Shown here piece by piece: positions 25,201 through 36,229 of a stretch of 64,000 nucleotides of DNA. Where the stretch lies: assembly GCF_037042905.1 (NCBI RefSeq), contig NC_087251.1, positions 34,017,001-34,081,000 of the forward strand, written 5' to 3'. How positions within the stretch are numbered: the stretch's first letter is position 1; every line of letters begins with the position of its first letter. This DNA comes from Lytechinus pictus. Its lineage: Eukaryota; Echinodermata; Echinoidea; Temnopleuroida; Toxopneustidae. The position numbers and the translations under genes were made by a program. The notes under the pieces were generated by a model that saw only the letters and a list, made by a program, of their open reading frames with translations, was not told where the DNA came from and searched no databases.

Positions 25201-25725
25201 AAAAAAAAACAAAAAACATTGTATTGACATAGTACAAACAAATCATGTCTGGCTGACCAACAAGTAGATTCAAGGGGGGGGGGGTTCTAGGGCAGCTCTC
25301 CCTGGAGACAGGGGAGCGGGGATGTTGTCCTGTTACACTTTAGTTTTTAATAAATTTGTTTGAAAGAATCAAGATTTCTATTTTTAAGATTGACTGAAAA
25401 AAATTGACATTCTGGAGTTGATGTCACAAGACCTGTTTTCAATACCAGATGGTGGAATCCTAGGACGATTTGGTTTTATTACTTTTTACTCAAAGTGCAT
25501 ATTTTACATTAAAACCAAGAACCATCAGCGCCTACTCTTTACCAAAAGCAAAGTTGCTTATTAAGTAGAAATCAACCTTGAGTTGATATACAAAACCCAT
25601 GGATATTAACCCACCTTAAATTTCCCATTGTTTCTTTTTTTTTATCAAAATGCAAATATTATTGGTTTGTAATTCACTTGGTATAAAAGCACTCGGGTCT
25701 ACTTCTCAAATACATTGTAGTCTAA
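19260..25725. other. Long stretch without a recognisable gene
   Basis: AT-rich sequence with only short frames. Unlike its neighbours, 20600-25200 shows few inverted-repeat elements or G/C runs and looks mostly single-copy. It could be unannotated non-coding transcript, intron or regulatory DNA, or an extended 3' region downstream of the ZNF410 gene. I cannot support any of these directly. Confidence 0.5.
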
Positions 25726-26144
25726 GACACCGTTCTCACTACATTCCTAAAACTAGTTTAGTGGAAACTAGTATAACGCGTAGTGAGAACGGTCGAAGCA
25801 GTCTTGGAAGCGATCTTCCAAACCGGTTCAGAAAACCATCTCGCGATGTAGTTTTCAAGATCATTTTGCCTCGTTAAACTGGTTTTAGCGTGAGGACACA
25901 ACCGTTCTTCGGGGAGCGATCTTCGCACATTTTGAGCACGCTACTCCACACGACAGGTGTAGAATGCGGTTTTGAATTTCCCACTGAGAGCGTTTCCATA
26001 GCAACAAGATCGCTTTACGTGAAGTGATTTTGAAAACCACTTTCGTGTGATCAAGTGGGAACGCTAGCAAAGTGATCTTCCAAACTGGTTTCCTGAACCG
26101 GTTTCCAGTAAACTAGTTTTAGAAAGCATAATGAGAACGGCCTC
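25726..26144. mobile_element. PIF/Harbinger-like MITE
   Basis: Inverted ends of about 36 bp sharing CCGTTCTCA and CTAAAACTAGTTTA, with TAA on both sides (23-25 of 25700, and 26145-26147). A 3-bp TWA target duplication is the hallmark of PIF/Harbinger. The 419-bp interior repeats the words GAGAACGG, AACCGGTTT and GATCTTCCAAACC and has no transposase. Confidence 0.65.
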
Positions 26145-26149
26145 TAATA

Positions 26150-26430
26150 CCACATGGGCTAAACCAAATAAGTCATCCATCTCTTTGGTCTACTTGCCAT
26201 TTGGTCTACATTACACTTGGGCTAATTTCTACCTTGTCGACTCATTATTTTGTACTTTGCTAAATGGAATCTTGATTCATAAACAGTTCAACTAACCTTA
26301 TAATACGACATGGTGTAAGACCAAATGGATATTAGATGAAATAGGTATAGCCTGACTGGAAATTAGATACGAGTAATTAATGGGCTAAATGGCAATTAAA
26401 CCCAGATGTACTGGTTGTCGATGAACTAGG
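26150..26430. repeat. Diverged TTTGGTCTA/TAGACCAAA repeat cluster
   Basis: Contains CTTTGGTCTACTTGCCATTT and other GGTCTA or GGGCTA words in the left half, and AAGACCAAATGGATATTAGA in the right half. It is a shorter, more decayed relative of 54041-54716. Confidence 0.55.
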
Positions 26431-27131
26431 ATCCCATGATTGGAATCATGGGACCAAACAGAAAATAGACAAATCAACATGCAGACAGCCCTTCCACAGC
26501 ACACATAGCTTCAACCTCAATTTCGGTCAACCCCAATCAATTTAAACTGATTGTGCTTTATACATAGTACACTGATAATTCTATCTAAAAAAATGCATTC
26601 AGTAGCATGCAATCATCTCATCAGAAACCTACTTTTTAATCAGTTCTATACTAGTGGTGGTCACATAGTTTAAATGAAAAAAAAAACAAATCCATATTTA
26701 CATGGATAATAAGAAGACATTTATAAACAAGGGGAAAAATATTCTTTTTTTAAAATCTATGACCCTTTTAAAAAAGAAGAGTCGTTATCAAAATGTATAC
26801 TTTACAAACGCATCACACACAGTTAACATCTGGCTAAAAAAAATAAGTGCATCCAAGTTTTGTCCAATTTCACAAAACATCAATCATTTAAATTGATATC
26901 CTAAACACCAAATCTACTGTTAAGTATGGTTGTATAAATGAGGGAATAATTTCATTATGGGGCTTGACAATATTGGGTTGAATTTGTAATAGTAACTGCC
27001 TCTCAATCGAAAAGGTTTAAAATATAATGAAATTGCTTAAAGGTCAGGTGACTTGGAATGTATCAGCATCAAAATGCCTATTAATAGCAAAAACAAGATC
27101 CAAAATGTGGAAGAAATAACTCATCTTCTAT

Positions 27132-27137
27132 TTTATT
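27132..27137 (-). terminator. Possible polyadenylation signal of the ZNF410 gene
   Basis: AATAAA on the minus strand, 231 bases beyond the stop codon, followed by no strong GU-rich element. Other AT-rich hexamers are nearby, so this is only a candidate. Confidence 0.3.
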
Positions 27138-27367
27138 TTTCAATAGTTAAAGTTGTGGTAAAGACATTGTGTGGCAAGTATATTCATTTTTTTTCCCAAA
27201 TAAATTCATAGTTTTTACAAACAATTAAATAATATCACTATATACTTAATACTTTATAGGTTACAGCTCAGAATAAACATAAATACCACTCAACAACAAA
27301 AAATTCATACAAAATTTTACTGTTCTATGAGTTTGATAAGTTAATTACTGTTGCATACGGGTATATG

Positions 27368-30300
27368 TCAAGTACATTCCATAATGTTTTCACCCATATG
27401 CTCTTGGCCACCCCATATGTCTTCAGGATACTGTAGCCCCTCACTTACTGATGGTGGATCATCAGAGACGCCAATCACATGATCACTATCAGACACGCCC
27501 ATCACATGACTATCGGACACACCGATCACATGACTATCCGATACACCTATGACATGACTATCTGATACACCTATAACGTGACTATCTGAAACACCTATAA
27601 CGTGACTATCCGATACGCCCATGACTGGACTATCCGATACGCCCATTACATGGCTATCCGACACGCCCATCACATGACTATCAGACACGCCAATCACATG
27701 ACCATCTGACACGCCAATCACATGACCATCTGATACCCCAATCACATCATGACTGTCAGTTACACCCATGACATGGCTGTCAGAAACATCAATCAAATGG
27801 CTACCAGACACACCCATGTCGGCTACTGACATCACATGGTTGCTGGTGACGCCCATCACGTTGGATTCGTCAGCCACACCCATTAGGTGAGGGCCCGCCT
27901 CATCAAGGTTTGACTGTAGCAGTGACTGGCTGGCAGCGGGATTGTAAACCATCCCGCTTGCCGATGATACTTCTTGATGATCATGTAGACGGTTGGCATG
28001 GTGATGTAGATGCCCATGATGATGATGATGATGATGATGATGATGGCTACTTTCCGTACTCTCTTGGATGTCATGACTGTGATGCGATCCACTAACCATG
28101 CTATGGATTGAGTGCTGATGAGAAAGAACAAACTCCGAAGATGATTCGTCCTGCAAATCAGCCTTCTCCAATGAGCTTGCTACAGAGGATTCGTCCTGAC
28201 CAAGTCCTGAGGATACAAGATGAAAGATACATTCAAAAGTAATTTTCTCAAAAACTGAAATTGTGGTCATTTACTGTGCTAGGCATTTTACCAACACAAA
28301 CAGAGAGTATCCTACAAATCCATAGAAAATGTTGTTAGAAAAAATGTTATGCCATTGACAATAACACATGGAAAAACCCTTTTTATGCATCAGGCCCCAG
28401 ATATCACCATGAATTAGCGCATTTCTAACATTCATACAATGTTCAAGATATACATACACCAATGATGATATCAGTACTCCAATACTTTTTTCTTTGTCTT
28501 ACTTTGAAGTGACTATTTATCATTCTGCAATGTGATAACAGCATCAGTATCATATAGTGATACTAGTTTACCTTTGCAATGAGTCTCTTTTGTTCAAGTC
28601 TTCGATGTATAGAGAGGACGCCCCCATTTCAGCAGGGTGCTACATAAATTTTTAGAAGTACTTGCCCACTCGGGCAAGTAAATTTTTTAATAGTTGGAAT
28701 ATACTTGCCCAATAATCTATTTCACTTGCCCGAAAAAATCCTTGAAAAAAAAAGTTTTACCTCTTCAAAAGAAAGTTTTGCGGCTTTATAAACCATTGAC
28801 CTTTTTCTCTCTTTTGACATGAACTGATCTCCCTTGTTATTGCATTTCTTTTTCCAAAGTGATTTTATCTTGCCTGCCATGACCAAAATTAGGGTTAATA
28901 TCATATCATATCGACCCTAATTTTGATAATTCCACTGTGAGAATTTTGCTAACCTAATTCCGGCAAGTAGCTTTGGTCTTTACTTCAAAACACTTGCCCG
29001 ACTCTAACTTTTACTTGCCCCGGGCAAGATGCATTTCAGCATTTTTTATGCCATATTTCCATTGTGCATAATGAAATACCTCTACAACCCAAATCGGTGG
29101 GAATCAGTCCATCGGGGCCCAATAAATGACCTCAAGAAACCATATGAATGCATAAATAGCCCCATTGAAGTCCATGTATTATTGGCCTGGTCCATAACAT
29201 ACAGAACCAGAGAGCCGTTTCATAAAGCTGTTCGTAAATTAAGAGCAACTTTAAGAACGACTGGTGAACCTTTCTTACGCGCTAAACCATCGCCAATCAT
29301 GGTGTATACCGTTTACCAAAAGAAAGGATCACCAGTCGTTCTTAAAGTCGCTCTTAACTTACGAACAGCTTTATGAAACACCCACCTAGCCACTAATTGA
29401 TTTAATATACAATTTAGTTGGTATGTTTTCACCAAACCAATTACAACATGGGTTTGAATAATTTTACATGTAAACGGTTCAGGTTTATAATGAGCTTACC
29501 TGGTAGGAGTGAGTGTGGAAGTGAGATGTCATCAGGTTCTTGATCAATACTGCTGCAGGGAGCTGCTACAGATGGGATTTCACTGGAACTTAACCCAGTT
29601 ATAGATTCACAAATTGGACTCTTTGCCGTTTCTCTCTTTAGGCGTTCTAATTGAAAGATAGAAACCCCACAACATTTATCTGACAAGGTTCCTAACAACA
29701 CCTCTTGCAGGGAATTCAAAAGTTTGTTTTATAAAATAATTTTAAATGCATGTACCGGTACATGCTTATTGATGACCAATCAAAACAAAATTAGGAGACA
29801 GAATCACTGTTTTTCCTACCTCTAATCAATATTTTGTAATGTACCCAAATCAATGTATCATTGACAAGGCTTCCATTTTGTACCCTCTACTAAATTTTGT
29901 TTTTAAATACAGATACAAAATATGGCTTTATTTTGTCAAGGTATAGTACAGGAGATAAACATGCATATCCCAATGACATGGGTGTATGCAGTCAGAGAAA
30001 CTAGAAATTTATAATCATTTAGAAACTTCTTCATTTAGTGAATTCACACTAGCACAGTGGGTAGCTCATTGTATTACAGTTTTATCTGCTATTGAAGGTA
30101 AGTCACAGAAAAAACAATGAGCATATTTATAGAATGGAAAAAAGAAAGAAATACAAGTTTTTTTTTAAACCTTGACCCAAAAAATATTGGAGTGAAGTCT
30201 TTCCCAATTGTAATATGTTGTATTGTGTACTGTAATTGACGTATTAAAGGTAATCACAGTACTGGTGAAAATAAAACATCAATACACACAAGCTTCCTCA

Positions 30301-32980
30301 TTATTTTAGTCCTTAGCCAATCTGGATGAAAAGAAATAAATAAGTTTTACTGCAAACTATCAGTTTGGACAAATTCATATTTGTACACAAAAGGTTAGCA
30401 TGAACTTTTAAATGAACATGTAATTCTTTTCGAATAAGAGCAATGTATCTGTTCAAACATGACTCTCCGAATTTTAACATCATGCATACCTATCGTAAAT
30501 CGAGACTTCTTATTGGTGTGGCTACTGCCACGCCCCTTAGACACCAGCTTTTCACTGGCTACATCACTATCACCATCCAAGACAGGTGAGATTTTGCTGT
30601 CTGTCAATGAGCTATGGTGGCGTCGTTTATGAGTATTCCGACTAGCGCTCTGGGAGAAGAGGCGTCCACAAATCTCACACTTGTACGGTTTTTCACCTGC
30701 ATTAGTAGAAATCAAAATGTAACAGGTCACATACAAATTTTGCAATAGAATTATATCGGAATAATTGGTTATGGCCTGATAATCACGTCATTTAATACAC
30801 AAAACTAATTACACTACTAAAAATGCACCCAATCTAGCTGGATTTAAGAAACAGCTGAGCAAAAACATGCTTATTAAAAGAAGTATGTAGTGGCAGCGAT
30901 TGCATGAATGGCCTGCACGTCTATAGCCTCTTTGAGGTGTTCCAGTGCAGTACTTACAAGACAAAGATGGCAACTTATATTATTAACTAAAAAAGAATTA
31001 GGGAAAAAGTAGCTACAAAAAGATAAATTATTATGTTCAATTTGAGATATTAGTTGGTCTCTATTCTATCATTGTTTATTTTATGTTTCATTTATTCATC
31101 CATTACCATCAACTGAAGAGTAAAAGATACAAAGTAAAATAATAGTTAAAAAATAAAGGCAGCAAGAAAAGCACACTATATATAGCTGCCACTCTTGCAC
31201 AAATCACTTTACAATATGGGGAATCCCATATTTCCTAATGGTCAGTAAAACAAACAGGACTATGATGGCAAGGAGACTAATTTTTTAAAAGGGTAATCCG
31301 AGCCCGGGGGGGGGGGGGGCACTCAGTATATAATGCATAGTGGGTATGTGCCGCGGAGGGGACCCCCATTTTTACACTCAAATTTCTGTTCCAAGGCATA
31401 GCATTTTTGTCTTTTTTAGAAAAAGAACAAAGAAAGCCACTCCAAAGCATAGCATTTTCTTCTTATCGAGAAAATATAAGAAATCCGCTCCAAAGCTTCG
31501 CATATTTTCCGTCACGCTGTTCCGGTCGCAATTTTGGTGAAGAGCGGCCGCAGAGCGCTGTCCGACCATCGCCTCTGCGCTTGCGCGCCCGGCAGTCGTG
31601 CCGCCGGGCTAGCTGCATGCACGTTCCATAGGGATGCATACGCACTCACACGCAGGCGACCCGTTCCGAGGACCCCCGTTTTCACAAACGTCTGTAGTTC
31701 CGAAGCCCGTTCCGAGGACCCTCCTTTTTACAATAAGCCCGCTCCAAGGCCCCCGTTTTTGTCTCGCCCGCGGCACATCCCTACTACTTTTTTGGTCGAG
31801 TGCCCCCCCCCCGGGAATCCGGGCTGACATTTTCATTAAAATCTGCTAACAAATAGCAAAGTAACTGAGTTTTAAAGTTTAGCAATATATTGTTGAAAAC
31901 CGTTCTATGCATGTCGTCATGAATATTTATTAGATGGGATGATGATGTCACATCTCCACTTTCTTTTTTCATAATGTTATTTCATGAAAGCACAATTGTT
32001 TCATTTTTTTCATACATGGATGAATGATATGTCTCCCTTGTAATAAAATAAAGTTGCAGCAATGAATATGAAATGCAATAGAATAGTTGTCATTCCAATT
32101 TTTTTGTTCTTGAAGGAAAAAAATTGAATAAACCTAATTTCATGTAATAAAATACAAAAGTACAAGTGGGATATGACATCATCAGTTTGCTCATTGAATA
32201 TTCATGAAGACATGCCTAGGCCTGTTTCACGGGAATAATGCGAATCTTTAAAATGCCATATTTTTCATTGTCCGATTTTGATCAAATTTTCATTTTTTTG
32301 TTTGTGTGATTTTTCTTTGTCTGTTCAAATCGATGAATAGAGCATCTTTCTTTCACCTTAAGTGATATCTTGCACCATCACACTCATACCCATTTGCTAT
32401 CTGTATATTGTTCTTGTAAGATCAATGACAAATATGTTTAAGGTTAAGTTGTAATTGCGATCATTTATAGGTAACCCATGTACAAAATTTAGAATGAATT
32501 AAAGCTAGAACTTTGCACAGTAAGATGTTCCATGATTGAACACTCGCATAAAATGCTACAACCTTTTTATTCCAAAATCGGCTTCTAAGTGCACCTTAAA
32601 GCTCATTTCTCGCACTCTTTACTTACTGACACTTACCTGTATGTGTAAGTTTATGCTTCTTTAAACTAGACATCTCTGCAAACTTCTGAGTACATCCATC
32701 AAAGTCACAATTAAATGGCCGCTCACCTGGAACGCAGAAATTACATTCTCAAAGTTAATCTAAGCCATCATATCATGATAATTATAATCACAGATATCAT
32801 GGCTTATTATTTGACATAAACTTCTGGATAGTCAAAACTATCTTTGTAACAAATAAATTGGCAATTGGAGACATATTGCTGAATTTGGCAGTCTAGTGAG
32901 TCCTTGTTAAAGAATGCCATCATCACATCAGCATTATCAACATCTTTACCGTCATCACCGTCGCCATCATCATCATCATA

Positions 32981-33014
<34 letters not shown>

Positions 33015-36000
33015 CCACCACCACCACCACCACCATCATCGTCATCTCCACTATCGCCATCATCAACAAGATCATCATAATAATCATCTCATCCTCCTCC
33101 TCCTCATTATCATCACCATCATCACCATCAGCATCATCAGCATCATCCTCATTACCACCACCACCATCGCCACCCTATCATCATCACCATCACCATTAAT
33201 TATTAAGCCTTTGTTTACCAGTATGAGTCCTGAAATGATTCTTGAGGTTTCCTTGCGTGGTGAAGCTCTTATCACAGCCATCATGGGTGCATTTGAAAGG
33301 TTTGGTACCAGTGTGAATTCTACTGTGGACATTTAGAGCCTGGACTGTAAAGAATGTCTTTCCACAACCCTTGCTGGGACATGGGTAGGGACGGTCATTG
33401 CTAAAGAGAGGGAAAAAAGAACATTAGAAAATGATACAAGAGACTTTAAATACAAGACTTTTAAAATTTTCATTAAAGTTTTATTTAAAATCTCAATTTA
33501 AAGAAGAAGTTGAGACTTGAGAGCTTTGATAAATAAAGGTTACTTGAATTTCAAATGTTCACAAAAGTGGTTCAAAAATATTGTAAGATTGGATGGAATA
33601 GATGACAATCGTCTAAAAATCATATTATTGACCCTTTACAAATGCTTTAGCTGGGCTAAAATGTGCAAGTTTTTGCTGATTTGACTCAATAGGATGAGGT
33701 GATCTCCAAGGCAGCAAGGCAGTATTAATCAAAGTTCCCCCTGATTTGTGGCAATAAAATGGCATCACCATGGAAAATAGTTTCTGACACATCCAAAAAT
33801 GTGTCTCCATCTTCTCCCAAAGACCAACATGTGAAGGGCAAACTTTCATGAACATCGCATGACAAATTAATTCATTTATTTTCCAAAATTTGCAATGGAT
33901 TGACCACCCACTGTCAGTCAGACCACACAATGTTTCTTAAATACCCCTTCCAATTTCTTTGGCAGAGGTGAAATTAGAATGTGGGCTATTCAGAAAATGA
34001 GAAAGCAACTTACGCATGTGTCCTAACATGGTATTTGAGGTTAGCAGGCCAGGAGAAGCTTCTATTACAGCCATTGACAGGGCACTTGAGCAACTTGTTG
34101 CCCTTGTGGGTTTCCATGTGGTAACGGAAGTGACTGGATGACTTGAAGATCCTGCCACATTGCTCACATTTGTGCTCTCGTTTTTCTATAAGATTTTGTT
34201 TTGAAGACAAGAAAAAATCCTTAGCTATCACATCTGATAATTTTAATTCAAAAGCATATATAGTTACTGTTGTTCACATTATTGCTATCACTATAAAAGC
34301 AAGGTTTTTCAATGCTTTGATTTAACAGGAACTAAAGAGCAGTTAAAACATCAACACATCAGCAAAGGAATTAGCTAAAGAGTCAATAAATGAAGAATAA
34401 ATGAAGCTTTGATTATTTCTATACATTATTCGATTTGAAAGCATGATAATCAATATTTCAAATGAGTGATAAGTACATGTATGACATCAAATAAACTTTC
34501 ATATGAGTGCATAATGAAGGACTGTGCAACATAAAGCTTAGCGATTAATGATGAGTCTGCTTTTAAGATTGATCATACATATTAATCAAAGCAATCAATC
34601 ATAGAAATCAGCCTTATGATTAATCGCTAAGCTTTATTTTCCATGTTTAAGTATCAAGATGTACTTACCAACTTGCTTTGGAGTTGGTGCATTGTAGGTC
34701 CTAGCAATACTCTCTTGGGTTGCACAGATCAAGTTAGCGTGGGCGATATCCCGCAACCTCAGAAACTGTGCCCCTTCTCCGCCCTTCTGCATGCCCCCTC
34801 CTATCACCAGGAGGGGCATGAATGACGTGGTGGCCCCGCCCAACGATCCAAGAGGTGCCTGAGCCCTGGTCGGAAGGTTCACCAAGAAGAGACTTGATTG
34901 TTGGAGGGCCAGACTGGACAGGGCGTCCAAGGTGTCCGACTCGTCCCCGCATCCAAGCTGACTGGAGAAGTCATCGCCGTGCAGGTCGCTTCCATCGTCA
35001 TTCAGGGAATCAATGGTTGACTCGTGGTCACTGACCGTTAGGCTTGACTGAGGAACCGTCAGGGAGGAACTGAGGAGGGAGTGTGGGTCCGGTTCTACCA
35101 AAGCAGAGGAAGGGGTGTCCGCCATGCAGTTGGAACTGTGCATGAAGCTGTTTGTCATGACACTTGATGGTGAATCTCGGTCCCTCTCATGGTGTTCCAC
35201 CTTCCAAATTGAATAAAAAATACAACAGATACTAAATCATGCTGCAGTCACACAGGTGAACGGACTCTGAAACTGATAGTATGTCATTGACAATACCGGT
35301 AATGATAATAGGCATTTGTATAGCGCCATCTATCTAGAAACATTCTAGTCCGAGGCGCATTATTATTATCATTATTACCCCGGCTTTAGCTCGAGCTGCC
35401 TTTCAGCGCTCGTACATTCAAGGAATTAATCCTGCTGGGTACCCATTCACCTCACCTGGGTCAAGTGCAGCACAGTGTGGATAAATTTCTTGCTGAAGGA
35501 AAACAAGCCATGGCTAGGATTCTAACCCACGACCCTCTGTTTGAAAGGCAAGAGTCAGAACCACTAGACCACGACGTGCCCAATCACGTAAAAGTGAACA
35601 CAGATTTGTGCTCTAAACATGTTATGTATTGATCTCATTTTAAATAGAGCTTCAATATTAAGTTCATGCCTTTTCTTCAGAAAATAGCTCATAGATACTT
35701 GTAGATGCTACTAAATAATAATGAAGACTAGTATGATGTACAAGAAAATTCTGCTTGAATTTTCAAAAGTATGAATAATAGAATACATGTATTCATAAAT
35801 GTGATCAATGCAATTAATGTCCTGCATGCCTATAATATGAGAAGCAGGTTTTAATTAATACAAGAAAAACAGATTAATTGCCTGAGAACTAAACTGAAAG
35901 GCAGGCATCAACATGCAGCCAAACTGCACCAAACAAAAACATCTTAAAACAACATGTACATACCTCAACCATTACCAGATTGTAATAAATACACCAATAA

Positions 36001-36129
36001 ATGTTACATGCAGCAAACCCCCTTTCTTGATAAGAAAGATGCACACACACAACAAAATGGCTAGTAAAGTACCTTCAGGTGATGGTGGACACTGGGAAAC
36101 TGTGAAAGACTGCTGCCTGAAGCAGCCAT
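27368..36129 (-). CDS. ZNF410: ZNF410-like C2H2 zinc-finger transcription factor, eight coding exons
   Basis: Exons (minus): 36129-36073, 35200-34669, 34185-34014, 33400-33219, 32726-32637, 30696-30490, 29646-29500, 28206-27368. All introns are GT-AG, phases join, total 741 residues. ZNF410 is a sequence-specific activator; in mammals its main target is the CHD4 promoter. Family marks seen: an N-terminal conserved block (164-196, [17 protein letters not shown]), then fingers with the ZNF410 signatures SWPANLKYH (241-249), [21 protein letters not shown] (300-313), [10 protein letters not shown] (330-339) and [15 protein letters not shown] (358-372). Oddities: an additional finger at 203-223 before the usual five, a 10-His tract (517-526) and 8-residue repeats (599-712). 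Human ZNF410 is about 478 residues. The ATG was chosen because its 19-codon exon opens in phase with exon 2; a strong acceptor-like sequence near 36229 suggests a further untranslated 5' exon. Confidence 0.9.
27458..27799 (-). repeat. Coding minisatellite: 24-bp units encoding H-V-I/M-G-V-S-D-S
   Basis: Thirteen to fourteen tandem or near-tandem copies of an 8-residue unit (residues 599-712 of the ZNF410-like protein). Eleven are perfectly in register, with I/M, S/G and T/S alternatives and one H-to-P change. Third-codon positions vary between units, so the array is not newly expanded throughout. Confidence 0.95.
28013..28050 (-). repeat. CAT trinucleotide run coding for polyhistidine
   Basis: Almost pure CAT codons on the minus strand give ten consecutive His, then GHLHHH. 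Pure codon use indicates microsatellite expansion within the exon. The surrounding segment is also His- and Ser-rich. Confidence 0.9.
28650..29030. repeat. Cluster of ACTTGCCC / GGGCAAGT words
   Basis: ACTTGCCC or its complement occurs at about 28670, 28683, 28710, 28732, 28965, 28996 and 29013, partly as palindromes such as ACTTGCCCCGGGCAAG. It lies in the last intron of the ZNF410-like gene. This may be an inverted-repeat element with ends near 28640 and 29030, but I see no target duplication. Confidence 0.6.
29212..29383. mobile_element. Hairpin MITE in the last ZNF410 intron
   Basis: Two arms of about 65 bp are near-perfect inverted copies, sharing TTTCATAAAGCTGTTCGTAA, GACTTTAAGAACGA-type sequence and ACTGGT/ACCAGT words, around a short centre. 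The whole 170 bp can fold back. The TTTCAT-terminal design recalls the element at 59731. Confidence 0.7.
31303..31815. mobile_element. GC-rich inverted-repeat element with 8-bp target duplication
   Basis: Ends are inverted: CCCGGGGG...GGCACTC at the left and GAGTGCCCCCCCCCCGGG at the right, with TGTGCCGCGG and CCGCGGCACA further in. AATCCGAG (31295-31302) and AATCCGGG (31816-31823) flank it with one mismatch. Internal words such as CCCGTTCCGAGGACCCCC and CTCCAAAGCATAGCATTTT are repeated. It is far richer in GC than its surroundings. It sits in the intron between exons 5 and 6 of the ZNF410-like gene. Confidence 0.7.
32914..33205. repeat. CAT/CAC microsatellite next to a splice donor
   Basis: About 290 bp of impure ATC/CAC trinucleotides in the intron after exon 4 of the ZNF410-like gene, ending only about 15 bases from the donor at 33218. 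The His-rich plus-strand frame across it (32914-33336) is an artefact. Confidence 0.9.
35300..35581 (-). mobile_element. tRNA-derived SINE
   Basis: Read on the minus strand, it begins with a tRNA-like head: an A-box-like TGGTCTAGTGGTTCTGAC and a B-box-like GGGTTAGAATCC (complement of 35517-35528). An unrelated body with GGCGCTATACAAATGCC and a tail of ATT/ATA trinucleotides follow. This is the layout of polymerase III SINEs in echinoderms and other invertebrates. It lies in the first intron of the ZNF410-like gene, in the same orientation as the gene. Confidence 0.75.
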
Positions 36130-36229
36130 TTCAGATCAGATGCAATCACTGCAACTACACAGATGAAATCACTCCCGACATCTTGAGATCAGTTCTTCCA
36201 AGCTGGCCATCTTTCAATGCAAACCTACA

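Noticed and set aside
27910-28095. Asp-rich plus-strand frame
   Set aside because: Antisense shadow of the His-coding CAT run in the last ZNF410 exon.
32914-33336. Plus-strand 140-codon His-rich frame
   Set aside because: It reads through a CAT microsatellite and then antisense through exon 4 of the ZNF410-like gene.
33625-33930. 101-codon minus-strand frame
   Set aside because: It lies in the intron between ZNF410 exons 3 and 4, has no flanking splice fit and shows no domain.
34734-34952. Arg/Gly-rich alternative minus-strand frame
   Set aside because: Shadow frame within exon 2 of the ZNF410-like gene, whose own frame is supported by conserved sequence and splice phases.
35517-35581. A genuine tRNA gene
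   Set aside because: Only A- and B-box-like parts are present, no full cloverleaf can be formed, and the sequence continues into a SINE body and tail.
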